Shown here piece by piece: positions 1 to 12,964 of a stretch of DNA of 64,000 nucleotides. The notes under the pieces were generated by a model, which did no database searches, was not told where the DNA came from, and saw nothing but the letters and a program-made list of their open reading frames with translations. Numbering within the stretch: the first letter of the stretch is position 1; each line of letters starts with the position of its first letter. Origin of the DNA: Glossina fuscipes (Eukaryota > Arthropoda > Insecta > Diptera > Glossinidae); contig NW_023998464.1 of assembly GCF_014805625.2 (NCBI RefSeq), forward strand, positions 8,279,813 to 8,343,812. Direction: 5' to 3'. Position numbers and translations under genes: made by a program.

Positions 1-1034
1 TGCGGATTTGAAGAGAGCCTTCGAGCATACTAAAGTTAAACTAAACATAGCAAATAATTCACTTTAACTATTCGCTTTCAAGGTTTTAATTTTTGAACGT
101 CAAAAAAAGGAAAAAAGTCTTTGCTTTTTTTTTTAAACGACTTGATTTCGAGTCTAAATGAAAGCCATAAGTGTTTATGCATATGATATATACAAGAGTT
201 CAAACTGAGAAAAATGGTCCAATTAGGGATCTACATAATATAAAGAAGTTGTTACAAAGAGAAAAGCAAAATGAATAAATAAATCAAGACTGTTGACAGC
301 AATGCGACAAAATTGCACTTGTGTTTGTATGATGATAAAGATATAAAGTCAGTAAATAAACATAACATTTATGGTTATGTATGTGTATAAAAGTGCATAT
401 GTTTGCGTAATCCAATAGTAACCTAAACTGTGGAAAATTGCGATGCAATAAAATAAAATATGAGTAAAACTACTGCAAGAAAGAAGTAAACCTCACACAC
501 ATACGAATGATTATACGTAAAGTTATATAACGTAACGAAATTGACTATTACTCCAAGCTTATACGGACGATACAGTGTATATGGTTGATGATGATGATGA
601 TTATCTGTACATTACTAAAGCAAACGGTATTGAATACAATGCACTTGTTGTAAAAAGTAATCAGAAAATCTTTAGATTGACTAAATTGAAATCTTAAGGA
701 ATCCTTACGTTGAACGCATTAACAATAACAAGTGGAAAACATTCTTTTGAAAATCTTTTCATTAGAAAGTAAAATAACAAACTAATCGCTTTGCAATAAA
801 AATTCATGCGTAGTTTTTGTTAGCATTGTTAGTTAGCAATAAAAATTTGAAAAGAAACCTATTTTTTCTTAATAGTTACATTCAAAACAAAGCACAAAGA
901 CTTTCTGAATCGATCAACAATTTCCGGAGCTGATACGCAGATGTCGCCTCTAACAAAAAATCCATACTAAATGGGAAAAGTAGCAATCCTCAAATGATGT
1001 CTATCAAAATTTCAAGGCATTCGGTCGTTTATTT
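1..1034. other. AT-rich spacer, no recognised gene
   Basis: I see no coding region or element here. The only structure noted is a short run of about five GAT units near 585-601. Short open frames in this stretch have no coding-like codon pattern. Confidence 0.6.
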
Positions 1035-1400
1035 ACGAGCTGCGAGCGCGTTTACTAACGCCTCTTAGCTCTTCTCAAAACAATCAAAAAAACCGCTTCT
1101 TGACGGGAAACAATCCCATTCAAACTCAGCGTTGGTTTGAAAGACATTATGGCAGCTCTTCTCTGTTGAGAACAACTTTTCGTAACTTTTCGGCGGTTTG
1201 CTGATTCTACAGACATCGCTGATGCTGAATGCAGTGGACGACCAAACAATCGGTTGCAAAAAATTCTTCTCGATAACTGAAATGTGAAATTGAGAGATCG
1301 CTGACGCCCTATAGATATCAAAATGTAGTATTTTCAGTATTTCGCATGAGCAAAAACAAACTGTGTCGCAAGTCAATCGGAAAATTGCACGACCTAAAGC
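1035..1400 (+). pseudogene. Decayed mariner transposase, amino-terminal half
   Basis: Read on the plus strand with frame changes, this stretch resembles the DNA-binding half of a mariner transposase. The clearest part is 1203-1281, which reads DSTDIADAECSGRP followed by NNRLQKILLDN. Mariner transposases carry a similar acidic stretch, then (A)E.SGRP, then a helix starting the second helix-turn-helix. Upstream, about 1085-1180, a block containing RFLTGNNPIQTQRWFERHYG fits the first helix-turn-helix. In-frame stops and at least two frameshifts rule out function. The catalytic half was not found downstream and I could not define terminal inverted repeats. The assignment rests on motif memory, so a chance resemblance is possible. 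Confidence 0.55.
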
Positions 1401-1930
1401 CAGAAACTACGCTCTGCTCGTAAATTACAAAAGGAAAGAAATTTAAGTCAAATGAAGAAGTTGTTTTCATTAAACAAATCGAATTACAGAATCAGAAAAG
1501 CGTTCGACTGATGGTATCGCACTTCGCAGAGTCTGTGTTGCGGAGTAAAGTCGAAATTTGCAAAAATTCTTTTAATTAGTCCCGGAAGTTTCTGACCAAT
1601 GTATCACAAAGAGACCATTAGCTTTTAGTTTATGTGTCTCGAAAATATTGCGATAAATTGCTTGTGTGTTTTGTTGACTCATACATGCGACATACCATAC
1701 AATGCAGAACTAATGATATTCGTAAACAACCCAACAATAAAAACAAATATACAAATGCAGAGAGTTTGTGCGTACAGCTTGAGAGAGCCGCAACAAAGTT
1801 ATTTTCGACATTTTCATTTCGTTTTGCAAAAATTGTCGAATTCATTGAATGTAATCGTGGCTGTAAAAGCGGAAGTTCATTACAACGAGTGATTGATGAT
1901 GACTGCGTTTAACTGGCTCTAGATGGCTGA
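1401..1930. other. Spacer, no recognised gene
   Basis: AT-rich sequence after the mariner relic. Overlapping short open frames on both strands between about 1630 and 1912 show no motif I recognise and are probably chance. Confidence 0.5.
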
Positions 1931-1933
1931 ATG

Positions 1934-2119
1934 CTACACTAAAAGTCCTTTCATCCGCAAGCCATAACACAAAATGAATAAGAAAATGAAAGTAACAAGC
2001 AGTTTAGCGCAAAAGATCTGGGATATGTTTTCATGACGCCAGCCGGCATCAATTGCCATTGCAAACGCCATTAAACGGTTCATTAAATTGTTTTCCCATA
2101 TATTTATATTTATGCGCAT
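1934..2119 (-). other. Candidate 61-codon small ORF with one membrane segment
   Basis: An ATG-started frame of 61 codons. It has a soluble amino half containing AIDAGWRHENISQIFCAKL, then a hydrophobic stretch LLVTFIFLFILCYGL that could span a membrane, then a basic tail. Codons in the first half have moderately high third-position GC for the region. I recognise no family. There is no visible splice or poly(A) context, and an ORF of this length is expected by chance somewhere in 64 kb. Confidence 0.15.
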
Positions 2120-3105
2120 TTTTATGTGCCGGTTTGGTTATTAAAAAAAATAAACAAATAAAAATCGTGTACAAATAAATAAATAAACAAGAAATTTAAA
2201 AAAGAAAAAAACGTGCTGAATAAAGCACGTAATGCAGTATATACATAATAAAAAAATTGTATTGAAATAAAAACAAATCTTATTAAAGTCGGCTTATTTT
2301 TATAATACAAAATACATAGAGCTCTTCGCCAACTTTCCGCCAAAATTCATTCTCAACAATTTATTCACAATATTTTCGAAACCGTTACATCATAAGATTA
2401 TGAAATCTTCACAGCTGTTGAACTTAAAGGCGAAGAGTTCTCTGGAAGCTTTTATTTTCATAGAACTTGTTGTATCCCACTGTATTTACAATAACAAATG
2501 AATAGACTACTATTCTGACAAACGCTGCTCGCTATATCTTCGTAGCCCTTGTTGATAAATCCAGTATAAAGCTATTCGTTTCTTTCAATCAATCTATCAA
2601 CGTTGAGATGAGGGATTAATACATAGCCGGAAGCTTTTACCTTCAGTATTCTAAAAGCTATTACTGTACTTATTACTCGTATATATTGTATATTTGCGGT
2701 AGATTTGATCTGCCCGTTAAGCCAACATAATGTTATTAATTTGCTTTGATAGGGATATGCTAAACTTTTTATAAAAGCTTCGCACTTAATGTAAAAATGA
2801 AGAGGTTTGAGGAATAAGGACTTAGATATGCTTTCAACGCATATAAGATCCCTCAGTAGTGGCGGATCTTTTTCATTACACTTTCTGAAGGTTGCGTCGT
2901 GACGTTTCGTTTGGTTTATTTCATTTTTTTTGGAATTTCAACTTATTCATAACGTTAGGCCGCACGTTTGTATTTGGACAAAGATAAGCTATTTTCGCAC
3001 CGCTTCCTAACTTTACTACGATAAATTTAAGAAGCGCGGCAACAAAAAATAAGCGAAGTGATTATCAATATGTAAAATCCACGAGCGAATATTATGTACC
3101 GGTTA
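2120..3105. other. Spacer, no recognised gene
   Basis: AT-rich non-coding sequence. A short hairpin (ACGTGCT at 2211-2217 with its complement at 2224-2230) is the only structure noted. I see nothing else in it. Confidence 0.5.
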
Positions 3106-3109
3106 AGTG

Positions 3110-4975
3110 AAAAAGACTAATCAAGTAATTTAATTATATTCACAGGTTTTGTGTCATAAACGTGTGGATGTTGTAGGCGTGTCCGTTGACCGGTTTGGAT
3201 AATTTTCAAATTCTTTTTCAAATTTGTAGGCGATATCTTAATACTTGTGAACGCGAAAATGTTTACCACAGATACTACATAGTTTGGCAGACGAACATGT
3301 TTAGTTGCGTTCGAAATTTGAAACCGGCCAAGAATTTATATACTTTGTAGTTGCTTTGAAGTTTGCTTTTGCGCCTTGCAAAACTGTTGAAAAATAATTA
3401 AGTTTTGATACGCGAGGTAAATTTTTCCTTTTTTTGTACGGGTACTACATGGTTGCCCTTACAATATACCTTCAAATTTTCCTTATTAAAAAACAGAGGT
3501 CTTCTCAGTTCACCTGGTACTTTAGGCGCGTTCTTCGACCGAACTTCTAATGTTTATGGCAAATTTGAAGTTGATAGCTTCTTAACAAAGAAACTAAATT
3601 TTCATACTTCATAAGATTGGATGGGCGTGGCTGATTATTTCAATTTTTGTAGAATATGCGCGAAATATTGATTGTTTGTTAGCAATGAGCAAAAAGGCCG
3701 GAAAGCGAAGTTTTCCCAGTTTATCCTGTAGGATAGGCATGCCCTTTGACTGATTTAGGCTGTTCAGTTGCCACATCTTTTTGGCAAAATTTTAGGTAAT
3801 ATCGTCATTTTTAATGAACGGGAGAATGTTTACCACAGATGTTACACCAACGGGCAAACATGCAAATAGGCGGTGGAATATATACTAGATAAACATTCTT
3901 AAGTGCATTTCGAATCCAGTGCATGCAAAGGTTTTGCGGCAAAAATAAAAATTTGATACACTATAATATTAGGCAGACGTGACAGATATTTTCCAATTTT
4001 TTATAGCTTGTGGCTAATCAACGAAAAAGCGATTTCTCTTCTTTTTTTTTTTGCCTTTCAGAACACAGTTGGTCTCAGTTTACATAGAACCGTAAGCGAT
4101 TTGGCTTGTTTTCAATATCACCCTCCGTGCAAGAATTTCCAAGCCAGTATCGTAATTTTTGCGTCCACGAGGGCGGCAACAAAACACCCACATACACGGC
4201 CAGGTTGATTCAGACTTTGACGCTAATCAAAAATGCTCTATGGGATAGTTTTCTTCAGGTGTTGCTAATATTGTGAGAAAGTGAATACACCCCAATCTTC
4301 TATATACATACGAGATAAAAATTGAATATAGATAAAGCATATACGTATTTGTTAAAAAGCAAACCATGCACTATGCAATGTGTGAACAGTTGCTAAAAAT
4401 TTACAATATATATTTATCATACGTAACAACGTGGATATGTATGACTGATTACAGCCAAACAACACATTGCTTGAATAATCGGCGGAAACCGGTTTTGTAC
4501 GAGATAATTTATTTCTTCTACAAGTTAGTTGGACTTAAGATTAACGCAATGCTTTTAATAATGCTTTCAAAGATTATTTTATGGAAGAGTGGAAGGCGAA
4601 AGAGGATTTAAAATTTTTTGTGTAGGTGATTCAAAGAGCAGAGAAGAGTCTAGCGGGGAAATTTATTTGGGTGCAGCCGAATCAGCCGAAAATATTCTCC
4701 GTAAACGCTTTAATTTAGGCGCCCCCTTTAACCGATTTGGCCCATTTTGAAAACCACCGTGCGTGGAAAAACTTCCCATGTTCTTGCCAAATTTAAAGAC
4801 GATAGCTTCATTTCTGTGACGAGTAGAACATTTGAATTCATCAAAATTTTGATATCCATCAAGAATATATTTTATCTATAGGGCCTCTAAGGCGTCCGTC
4901 TGGCTATTGCAAACATTTTGAAAGACTGAAATATACTTCCAGTCATCAATAGTGGCTATAAAAATAGAAAAGGAA
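3110..4975 (+). repeat. Cluster of a degenerate dispersed non-coding repeat
   Basis: At least five related blocks lie in the same orientation: about 3173-3310, 3515-3610, 3731-3885, 4085-4200 and 4714-4975. Shared features, in order, are a GGCGTG..CC..TTGACCGATTTGG-like start, a CATTTTCAA-like stretch, GCAAATTTGAAG(C)GATAGCTT, an (G)AATGTTTACCACAGAT block and a C..ACGGGCATGCTTAA-like block. The last copy continues into TATAGGGCCTCTAAGGCGTCCGTCTGG and an A-rich end. No open frame is conserved, so this is a non-autonomous or heavily decayed element. From memory, repeats with this wording are abundant in higher-fly genomes; I could not check this. The 66- to 81-codon ORFs inside are products of the repeat. 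Confidence 0.6.
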
Positions 4976-6199
4976 GAAAATAACTTCTCACCGAACTATA
5001 TTCAGTCTAGTGGTACTATGCTGTCTGCTTAAGCGTTTGCCAAATCGTTAATTTTTTTGTGACAAAGAGAAATGTTTGCCAACGACTTGATAGATCAAGG
5101 AGGAAACTATAACTCATGCATGAGAAAATTAATAGAATTGACTTGTGTTCAACTGGGGCATCATTTTATTATTACACCTCGTACCCAAAATTTCTCACAC
5201 CTATTTACACCTTGACGCGCTTTATTATACCGATTGATTCAGAATCTCTACTCTGGTCTCTTCGTCTGTCCGACTTGTTTTCTAATGTTCAACTTACAGA
5301 GAAGATATTTTAATGAAATTTTGTGCACTGACGTATCTTGGCTCAAGGATGAAAGCTGTGAGAAATGCACTTTCGATTCACTACGTTATTCTATTTTTAA
5401 GTAAATTGTACTTGTACATGGATGCGTTGTTGTCTCACAAGCCATAAAATGGGTATGGTGAATTTTTACATCTGGCAGTGCTTCCGAATGAATCAAATGT
5501 TAACTACCTTATAATCGAGTATAATTTTCTTTCTTCACGATATGTTATACAAAATGTTAACATTTCTTTTATTGTTTGATCCAAGATTTTGTGAAATCAA
5601 CAGAGTGGAAATGGATTACGCTAACATTATTTCAAGGTTGAGTAACGCCTGCATTCCGCTTTCCTCACGCATCCCTATATGATATGAATTTTTCATTTTT
5701 TTTCTATGATCGGTAAAGATGTAAAATTTGGCATTCGTATGCTTTAAGAGGCATATCACAATTGATAAGTGGCTTGCATGCCTCTAGCAGAGAAACTAAT
5801 AGGTTGTCGTAACAAATAAGGCTGCCTAAAATATGAAATACAAAAAATATAATGTACTCACTTAGCTCTATATCAACTAGGCATATTTCTATTAAATACC
5901 GCGAAAGTTTTTGGATTTTTAAAATTCAATAAAAATTGAAGACGTAATAAAATAACATGTCTCATATACATCCCGATACGCAGAACAAAGTGTAAATATA
6001 ACTATAAAATATATTAACAATGGCTGCCTACAATAACTCTTTTGAATCTCATAATTAGTTGAAGTCATTTATGACAAAATAAAAGCAAAGCCTTCGACCG
6101 TGATAGTAAAATTCTGTAAAAATACAGCAAAAAACAAAACATATTTACACATGATGCCCGGAGCAAAGTTAAAATACCGAGAAATCAATAAAACCTATT
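4976..6199. other. Spacer, no recognised gene
   Basis: AT-rich. Only short ORFs without coding character, for example around 5116-5313. Nothing identified. Confidence 0.5.
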
Positions 6200-6448
6200 T
6201 TACTGCCACAACAATGACATAAAGTTTTGTATTATTTCTTTCGGTTTCGTGGTTACTGAAAATCCGATCGTAAAATTAAAAATGAGAAAAAAAAAGCTTA
6301 AGAAAAAAAGACTGCAACAACACAATGTCATCACACACAGTAAATATAGGGAAAATATATTTACGTCGAGTGTCGAGACATTAATGACATTGAAATTGAG
6401 GACGTCAGGCAACATCCCTCGCCTGTAAGCATATAGTTTTGTTGGCAT
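6200..6448 (-). other. Candidate 82-codon small ORF with hydrophobic core
   Basis: An ATG-started frame of 82 codons. The start context AAAGATGCC has A at -3. Residues 13-30 use many purine-start, pyrimidine-end codons (for example GAC GTC, AAT, GTC ATT AAT GTC), which is coding-like. Residues 31-63 form one long hydrophobic segment rich in Leu, Phe and Cys, compatible with a membrane helix or hairpin. The tail is polar with three lysines. I recognise no family. Part of the hydrophobic segment comes from a run of T on the coding strand, so it may be chance. Confidence 0.2.
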
Positions 6449-7321
6449 CTTTATGGTTTTGGTTCATTGTCATGCAATGCATCTGAAGCTTTTCATACAA
6501 TCATCATCAACACTGTCATTTTGAAAAGCATTTTATTAATATATCTGAAATCTTCTCAAAAATCCAATTTCATTTTCAATTAAAATAAAAGACGGAAAAA
6601 GAAGACAAACAATCCTCTTGATTAAAAATATTCCAAATATTTATTTCAAATTATTGCATATTTGAAGACATAAACATTGCGCCGTCTAAAAAGAATAAAA
6701 AATTGATTTTTTTTTCTTCAATTTTTGATTTGAACTGCTGACGCGTACATAGTGTGTGCCTAGGTGCGTCCATGCGTTCGCTATGTCTATTTATGTGAAC
6801 AATGTTTGGGGTTCATTCATTCAAGTGCATTCAGTGCATGGTTCTGTTCAGCTCTGTCTCTTTCTGTTGTATATGTGATTCTGTCTCTTGCCCGCTTGTT
6901 GTCAATAACACCTATTGACAGTTTTACAAGAACATGTCATTTTTGTTTTAATTACCTCTACTTAAAGTGTCATGGCGTTGACAGTTCAGACAACACTGAT
7001 GTAATGATGCTGGTACGTACACAAAAACCCAGACATAAATTGAATGCACTTTGACATTAATAAATTATATTAATTTTTCGTAAAATTCAATTGCGGACGG
7101 CAATATATTATAAAACAAACAAAAGATAGTCTGTGGAAGTACTAAAAGCTATTACGCATAATAAAAGTGAAAAAGATTTTAATGATGTCGCAGCCAAGTC
7201 ATACCGTAAGAGAGAAGCCAAGTTTTATTATGTCATCACAAAAGATATTTTAAGTTTAGCAAATATTTGTAATGCACAAACATATGCATCGGTCACAACT
7301 TCTCTTGCGTGTTAAGTGTAG
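6449..7321. other. Spacer, no recognised gene
   Basis: AT-rich. The open frames at 6764-7054 and 7133-7315 have no recognisable motifs. I see no regulatory or repeat structure that I can name. Confidence 0.5.
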
Positions 7322-7524
7322 GCAAAACAAGCTTTGTTATGAACGCTCGCTGTTGTTTGCCACACAGTGTAGACCGGCGTAGAAAGGCCAGTACCTTAAT
7401 TGGCTTAAAAACTTATTATCCACATTTTCGTTTTACTGCAACGGGAAGCACGAATCTACCACAACCTTTACTACGTTCATTGAGGCGAAAATCGACTAAA
7501 TCCTCCTCCAGTTCTAAATATTAG
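7322..7524 (+). other. Candidate terminal coding exon, unknown product
   Basis: A pyrimidine-containing stretch ending in GTGTAG at 7316-7321 could be a splice acceptor. It is followed by an open frame to a TAG at 7522-7524. The translation carries GKTSFVMNARCCLPHSVDRR and ends in a Ser/Lys-rich basic tail (RRKSTKSSSSSKY). Codons from about 7327 to 7420 are coding-like (GTT ATG AAC GCT CGC, GTA GAC CGG CGT). The VGKTSF string resembles the P-loop of small GTPases, but what follows does not, so I do not assign that family. No donor exon was identified upstream. Confidence 0.2.
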
Positions 7525-8102
7525 ATGTCTGAAAAAGTCCTCTTCATGTCAGAGTTTTTTTTTTTCATTTTGTAGCGTATACATATCGCTTGAATCCTTG
7601 AACCATCTAAGGTCGGCTTACGGTTCTCGTTATCAATATAGCTGGAACATAGTTTTCAATTTTGCATTGATAACTCTCGTTATCGAACAGCTTACAACGA
7701 TCAACGATTTGAAGGTACTCGAATCGAGTCTAAAATTTCATATCTGTAGTATCAGTCTAAAAAATGATCACAGCGTTTTTGTGTTTCGTCAGCTCGATAA
7801 GAAGAATCGTAAACTGACTTCAGGCTCTTGTGGTATCAGCGTATTTCAGTTAACTGCAAGCGAATTGTTGGGAAATATCATGTTTACAAGGAACATTTGC
7901 TCTTTTCAAGCTTCAACAATGCCACGTAAATTGTAAAAGGTATGTTCTCGTTATTTAGCTATATTCTCCTTTTGTTTTAAATTTATTCAATTGTTAATTA
8001 ATATTACGTCAGAGCCTTTTGTCTTTTATTTAATATACCAAGTTTTAAAGGCATGCCTTTTGTCGCTCGAGCATTCTTAACTAAAACATTCGCCGATGTA
8101 TT
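7525..8102. other. Spacer with an unrecognised 113-codon open frame
   Basis: An open frame at 7598-7936 (plus strand) opens with TTG rather than ATG. It ends just before an AAG|GTATGT donor-like site at about 7937. I recognise no domain. It could be part of a non-coding exon or pure chance. Confidence 0.3.
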
Positions 8103-8129
8103 TATATATATGTATATATATATATATAT
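8103..8129. repeat. (TA)n microsatellite
   Basis: Imperfect TA dinucleotide run interrupted once by G. Confidence 0.85.
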
Positions 8130-11100
8130 CCACATACGTGTACATGTCTATATAATACCGCAACATATACATGTACAGTATTATTAGTTTACAGGAACAA
8201 CTCACTAAGGAGCGGGACTTGACTTTCATAAACTTTTTCTTTTTTTTGGGTACACAAAATTGGCAGACTTTTTTGAAAATTGCATGGCGTAAATATATAT
8301 GTGTGCTTTTTCTTTAATTTATAAATTTAATAAATCCATGTTATTCTTTACGGAGTATACAAATTAATCCTGCTTAGCTTTTTTATTAGACGGAACTTTT
8401 ATTTTATGAGAACGCTAAAAAATATTTGATTGAAGATACTTATAGCATTTATAGCTACACACAATTTTTATTATCCTGACAGCATCAAAGCTCTGTCCGT
8501 TTACGCGATAAATCATTGACTGAGCGATAAAGTTTGATGAATAGATGGGCAAGTAGAGCGTTCCAGTCCAGCTACCGCAAAATATCACAATATAAATTTT
8601 AAGGTACCGCGCCAGTTTTCATATCATTCAGCATCATCAAATATTGCCCAAGTTCCCAAGGAACTGATTCATTTCAATAAAGACTAATTTTCTTCATGTG
8701 GCGGTGATATTTAACGACGCTGAAACTAAAACGTATGAAAATTTCATTGTGTGTAGCGAAAATGGATGTTTTGAAAGGTTTGAAGGTTAATTAGTAATGT
8801 TACATGCGTTCTGCGGCAAATGGTATAGGTGCACTTACTTAACGTCGCAAAACTTTTTTAGAGCTTGGCCTGAACAACTAACTCAAAATTGCAAAGATTT
8901 TTGGTAATCGTATTCTTATATTCTTATATTAATTGAACAATATATTTATTGCACAAGACTTTTTTTGACAACTTTAACAAATTTTTGTGTCGCGTTATGA
9001 GAAGAGTGCGCACTCCCCTTCAACCATACGTTTCAATCCCCATTTTTAAGGCCAGAAGAATTCTAACGTTTTTATAGTTTAGTATACGATACCTGGTATT
9101 TCAAAACGTTACAACCCATATTATTAGTTTCCTTTTCTCTTATAATTCGCTGACGGCTAAAGAAAGCCTAACTATTTCAAGCGTCTATATGTTAAATGTT
9201 TTAAATTTCCAGTTGGCGGTGACAACGCGTGCAGTTTAAAGGGCCTGAAGATAACTTAAAACACATGCGTAAATTTCAGCAGCTTATTACTTCTAACAGG
9301 CAGGTAGCTCCGTGTGTCATTTTCGTGTAACATTAAATCATTTTTTTATTTTTTTTTTATTAACGGAATTAATTACTGCCAACGCATTATAGTGTAGATG
9401 TTCGGGATAAAAAAGGTATGACAACATTTTAAATTTCTAAACTGACGGCGTTGTTGTGAGGCGTAACCGTGGCGTAGAAACTAAAGGAAAAAGAATCAAA
9501 ACACCCCAAAAAAAAGAAATCCGTGCTTTCTTATAAAGTAATGTTTAGATTCAAAGCGTCATCTGTGGTGATTGATATTCACGGTTCTACACAAATGTTA
9601 AATTTTTTAATTTAAAAAAGCAAACCTGTAAGGGATAAGATTTTCATAGTGTACACCATTCCCTTTAAGTCCATTATATAAGTATTAAAGGATTATATAT
9701 GTTACGTACATATGCTCACATTACATATGCATGTTCACTTTATTGCTACATATTTAAATATATAATATATTATATAAAGACAGCAAAAAAAGGTGACTTT
9801 CACTACGAAAAATTTTTCTTCAGAATCGCCAAACGATTCTTAAAACTTTTGGTTGTTATTCTTTTGGAAAAAATTAAAATGCAATTTAATTTTCATGAGT
9901 ATGAATATTTATGTACAGCCATATATCTGTGCGTATACAAGATACAGACAAGTACTCTTTAAACGTTTCGTAGTACGAAATGGTTGTGAATCTTATCGGT
10001 TGCACATCGATGCCCAATCGAACAGTTCAATTACGAATATGGAAATATTTTCATTTGTTCTTTACATACACAGCATAAACAGGAAAAGCTCGCTGACAAT
10101 GAGTCTCGTTGGTGCTGTTTAACACTTTCCCATAATGTGTTCGTATTCATGCAGATACGAAATATACAGGGGCTTATAGCTAAATGTACAAAAGTACGAT
10201 TTACAAGTATTTGCTATGAGCCCTTAAATTAAGTTTGCGAAGGAACGTCTTGATCAATCCATCCATTGGGCTTCCACCAAGAACCTATCTCACCAAGATA
10301 ATTTTTAAAAAACAGATTTTCTTATCTTCCCTCTTAAATGCTCTTTCTCTTTCCCAAGCACGCCCAAGCATGCGCCCAACACTAAGCTTTCTTGAAACTC
10401 TCTTCAACAATATCAGTTAACGAACAAGCGTTCTGAACTGACACCACTCACATTCGGTCGTGACGAAAATGCCGCCGCGTCTCCTATATTTGTGTTTTAG
10501 ATAAGGCTTTAGATCACCGGAAAGTCGTCTCAGCTGAAATTAGGTTTTTCGCAATGAAGATTATAATATTGCTCAGCATAAGTCAAATGCAGCGCTTTAA
10601 AGCTATTACGAGCGTGACGACCCTTCAAAATGAGTTTCGAAGTCAAAGCTATTTTACATTAACACGTGTTTATACATCACTGCAAAGAAGTTCCTTAATT
10701 TGCTTGCTTATCCTTATCCGATGTTAGCGTTGTCAGTCGTAAAACCGGCTCAGATCTTTTCACATTGTTGATTCGATCGCAAAGCAGGGTAGTTATCACC
10801 GCGGATTTGTTCTGGCGACGGCTAAGACGCTGCAATTGAAATTGAATTTTAATAATGAATATTTAAAAGTTGTAGACTTTTCCGAGCTATGTCGCATTTT
10901 AAAAATTAAATAAAAATAGAACACATATCATAACTTAATCTCAGAAAAATGCAAGCTTCAAAATCACAGGTTCATGAACAGCCATAACTGGCACTTCGCA
11001 AAAGCATAAATGTTTTTTTAATATATTTATTAATTCGCCAAGTAATTATAAAAACCCATGTAGGAGATCTTCAGTCAGTTTAAACAACTAGTCTGAGGAG

Positions 11101-11755
11101 TCTGAATTCCTTCTTCGTTTGCATAAAACAATTCAAATGGCACTGTAGTCTCCTTCCTTTCACAATACCCATTATAAAGGAGATATATTTAAGTAATGCC
11201 AGGAAATCGCCAGCACTCAAAAATACAAGCTATTGCTGCTTTAATTGCCGAATGTACACAAATGTCCGAATGGATAATGATTTAGTGGTTGTGCTGTTTA
11301 CGTAGATTGGTTGCCTTTGTTAACATACGTACTAATATGAGTAGGTCTCACTGGTTATAGCCAAAGAACACATTCCTTGAATAATCGACGAGAATAATTT
11401 CATTGATTTAACATAGAAACCGTTGCGTACGAAATGAAATGATGTAATGATGAATTGAGTGAATATTGCTTTCAATCAAATTTTTTTTTTTATTACTACT
11501 TCTCATGAATTAATATTAATGCATTTTTTTTTCTGATTATTTAATAAAAAGTGGAAAGTGTATAAGGATTTTATATAAATTATTTTTAGAAACAGGGACA
11601 GACAAGAAGAGAAAATTATGATGGGTCGTGCCCTAAAAGTATTGACACTCTCTACTTCTATTTAAAAAAAAAAAAAACTAAAAGCAATTAAAAACCAGGA
11701 CATGTTGGTTGTCCTTACGTCTATTTGGAGGTGGCTTATCTTTATGTTTTTGCGC
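8130..11755. other. Spacer, no recognised gene
   Basis: About 3.6 kb of AT-rich DNA. Open frames near 9699-10122 and 10235-10420 have no motif or codon signature I trust. No element termini were seen. Decayed elements could be hidden here. Confidence 0.45.
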
Positions 11756-11759
11756 AGCT

Positions 11760-12085
11760 AAAGTGAAACTACCCATAGACTATAGGTAGAAGTTTTCATC
11801 GCTGTATTTTTTGTATTTAATAAGCAACGAGCAAAAGTTCACGGTTTTCGATTTTGCAAACAAAGCTGTTCCTAACTTACATTGCACTGGGAGCCCCTAC
11901 TTTAACCGATTAGGCCTATTTAATTTTGAGCTAATTTTTCTACTATAGATATTACACAGACATATAGAGCGACAGGCTTAGATTCTCTAAAATTTCTCTG
12001 ACGTGATTCTAAAGTTTCCGTCCGCATGTTGTAAGTGTTTTGACAAAATAAACGACCCTTGGATTGGTATAATCTCAATCCGTAA
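11760..12085 (+). repeat. Copy of the dispersed non-coding repeat
   Basis: Carries GAGCCCCTACTTTAACCGAT (about 11890), an acidic-wobble middle and a tail (about 12005-12050) reading like GATTCTAAAGTTTCCGTCCG and then GTAAGTGTTTTGACAAAATAA. Both halves match the order of blocks in the 4714-4975 copy. Upstream, AAGCAACGAGCAAAAG matches a similar phrase ahead of the 3731 copy, so the repeat unit probably starts before 11800. Confidence 0.5.
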
Positions 12086-12962
12086 ATTTATTTTATCTGC
12101 AAAAGCGTCCAATTTTGTTAATTTTCTTGCAGCAATGAGAAACATCTATCAGAGTTTTTATAGATAAAGTTAAAAAACACCATCGACCTACTCGATCTCT
12201 TTTCTCGTTTATTTGAGAGGCCTCTCAAACGTACACTTTATACCACATCGACGTTAAGTCACGAAATATGATAGAATAGGCCTTGGTTATTAATTAAGCC
12301 TTGAAATTGATTGCATATTGTCATTTGCATCACTTACACGACGCTAAATATCTGCGCTCCCAAAATAAGGCAAAGTGCAGTTTGAAAATTCACATTAGTT
12401 TTTGATCAAAACTCGCATAATTTCGTTCATTTTCTATTCATTTCTTTAGCTAAGAAACTCACGTATGATTGGATCTAAGCCTTCCAAAGAATAAGAGAAT
12501 AATTATTTTCCATGCTGATATTGAAAATATATATTGCTTAAATCGCGGAAAACAATCAATTGTCTGGTATTGCCGTTCAAGAAAAAAATAAATACAAAAC
12601 CTACAGATGTAATCTCTGTATATATATAAACACCAGCTTGTGTTTTCAAAACGACTGTCAGTTTGATCTTGTTTCGCACATTAAAAGTCCTACCTTGGAA
12701 ATAAGATTTTCTAAAATCTCAGTTTGGCAAACATAAAGAATTTTTCTTAAAATATTAATCCATCAACATTTTTTTTCTGTGTTTAACTAAATACGACTTA
12801 AGATTTTATGAATGACTCTGCAGCGATTGTTTAACAATGTAATGGAAAAAAACAGAACTATCTGTACAAACCATTTTCCTGGTTTATAACGCTTTTTCCG
12901 TTTTCTTTATTTATTTATTTTTTTTTTCAAGTTAAGTTCTTTTTGTACGCATAGAATACATA
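12086..12962. other. Spacer, no recognised gene
   Basis: AT-rich. Contains one perfect 18-bp palindrome at 12212-12229 (centre AGAGGCCTCT). Nothing else identified. Confidence 0.5.
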
Positions 12963-12964
12963 TA

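Noticed and set aside
3905..3925. TTTCGAATCC resembling a tRNA B box
   Set aside because: No A box or foldable cloverleaf at the right distance; it lies inside the dispersed repeat.
7309..7360. VGKTSF string resembling a small-GTPase P-loop
   Set aside because: No switch or G-box motifs follow and the next residues do not fit any Rab or Ras protein.
10454..10486. Thirty-three-base exon-like segment before a GTGAGT on the minus strand
   Set aside because: Too short, and the upstream boundary lacks a pyrimidine tract.
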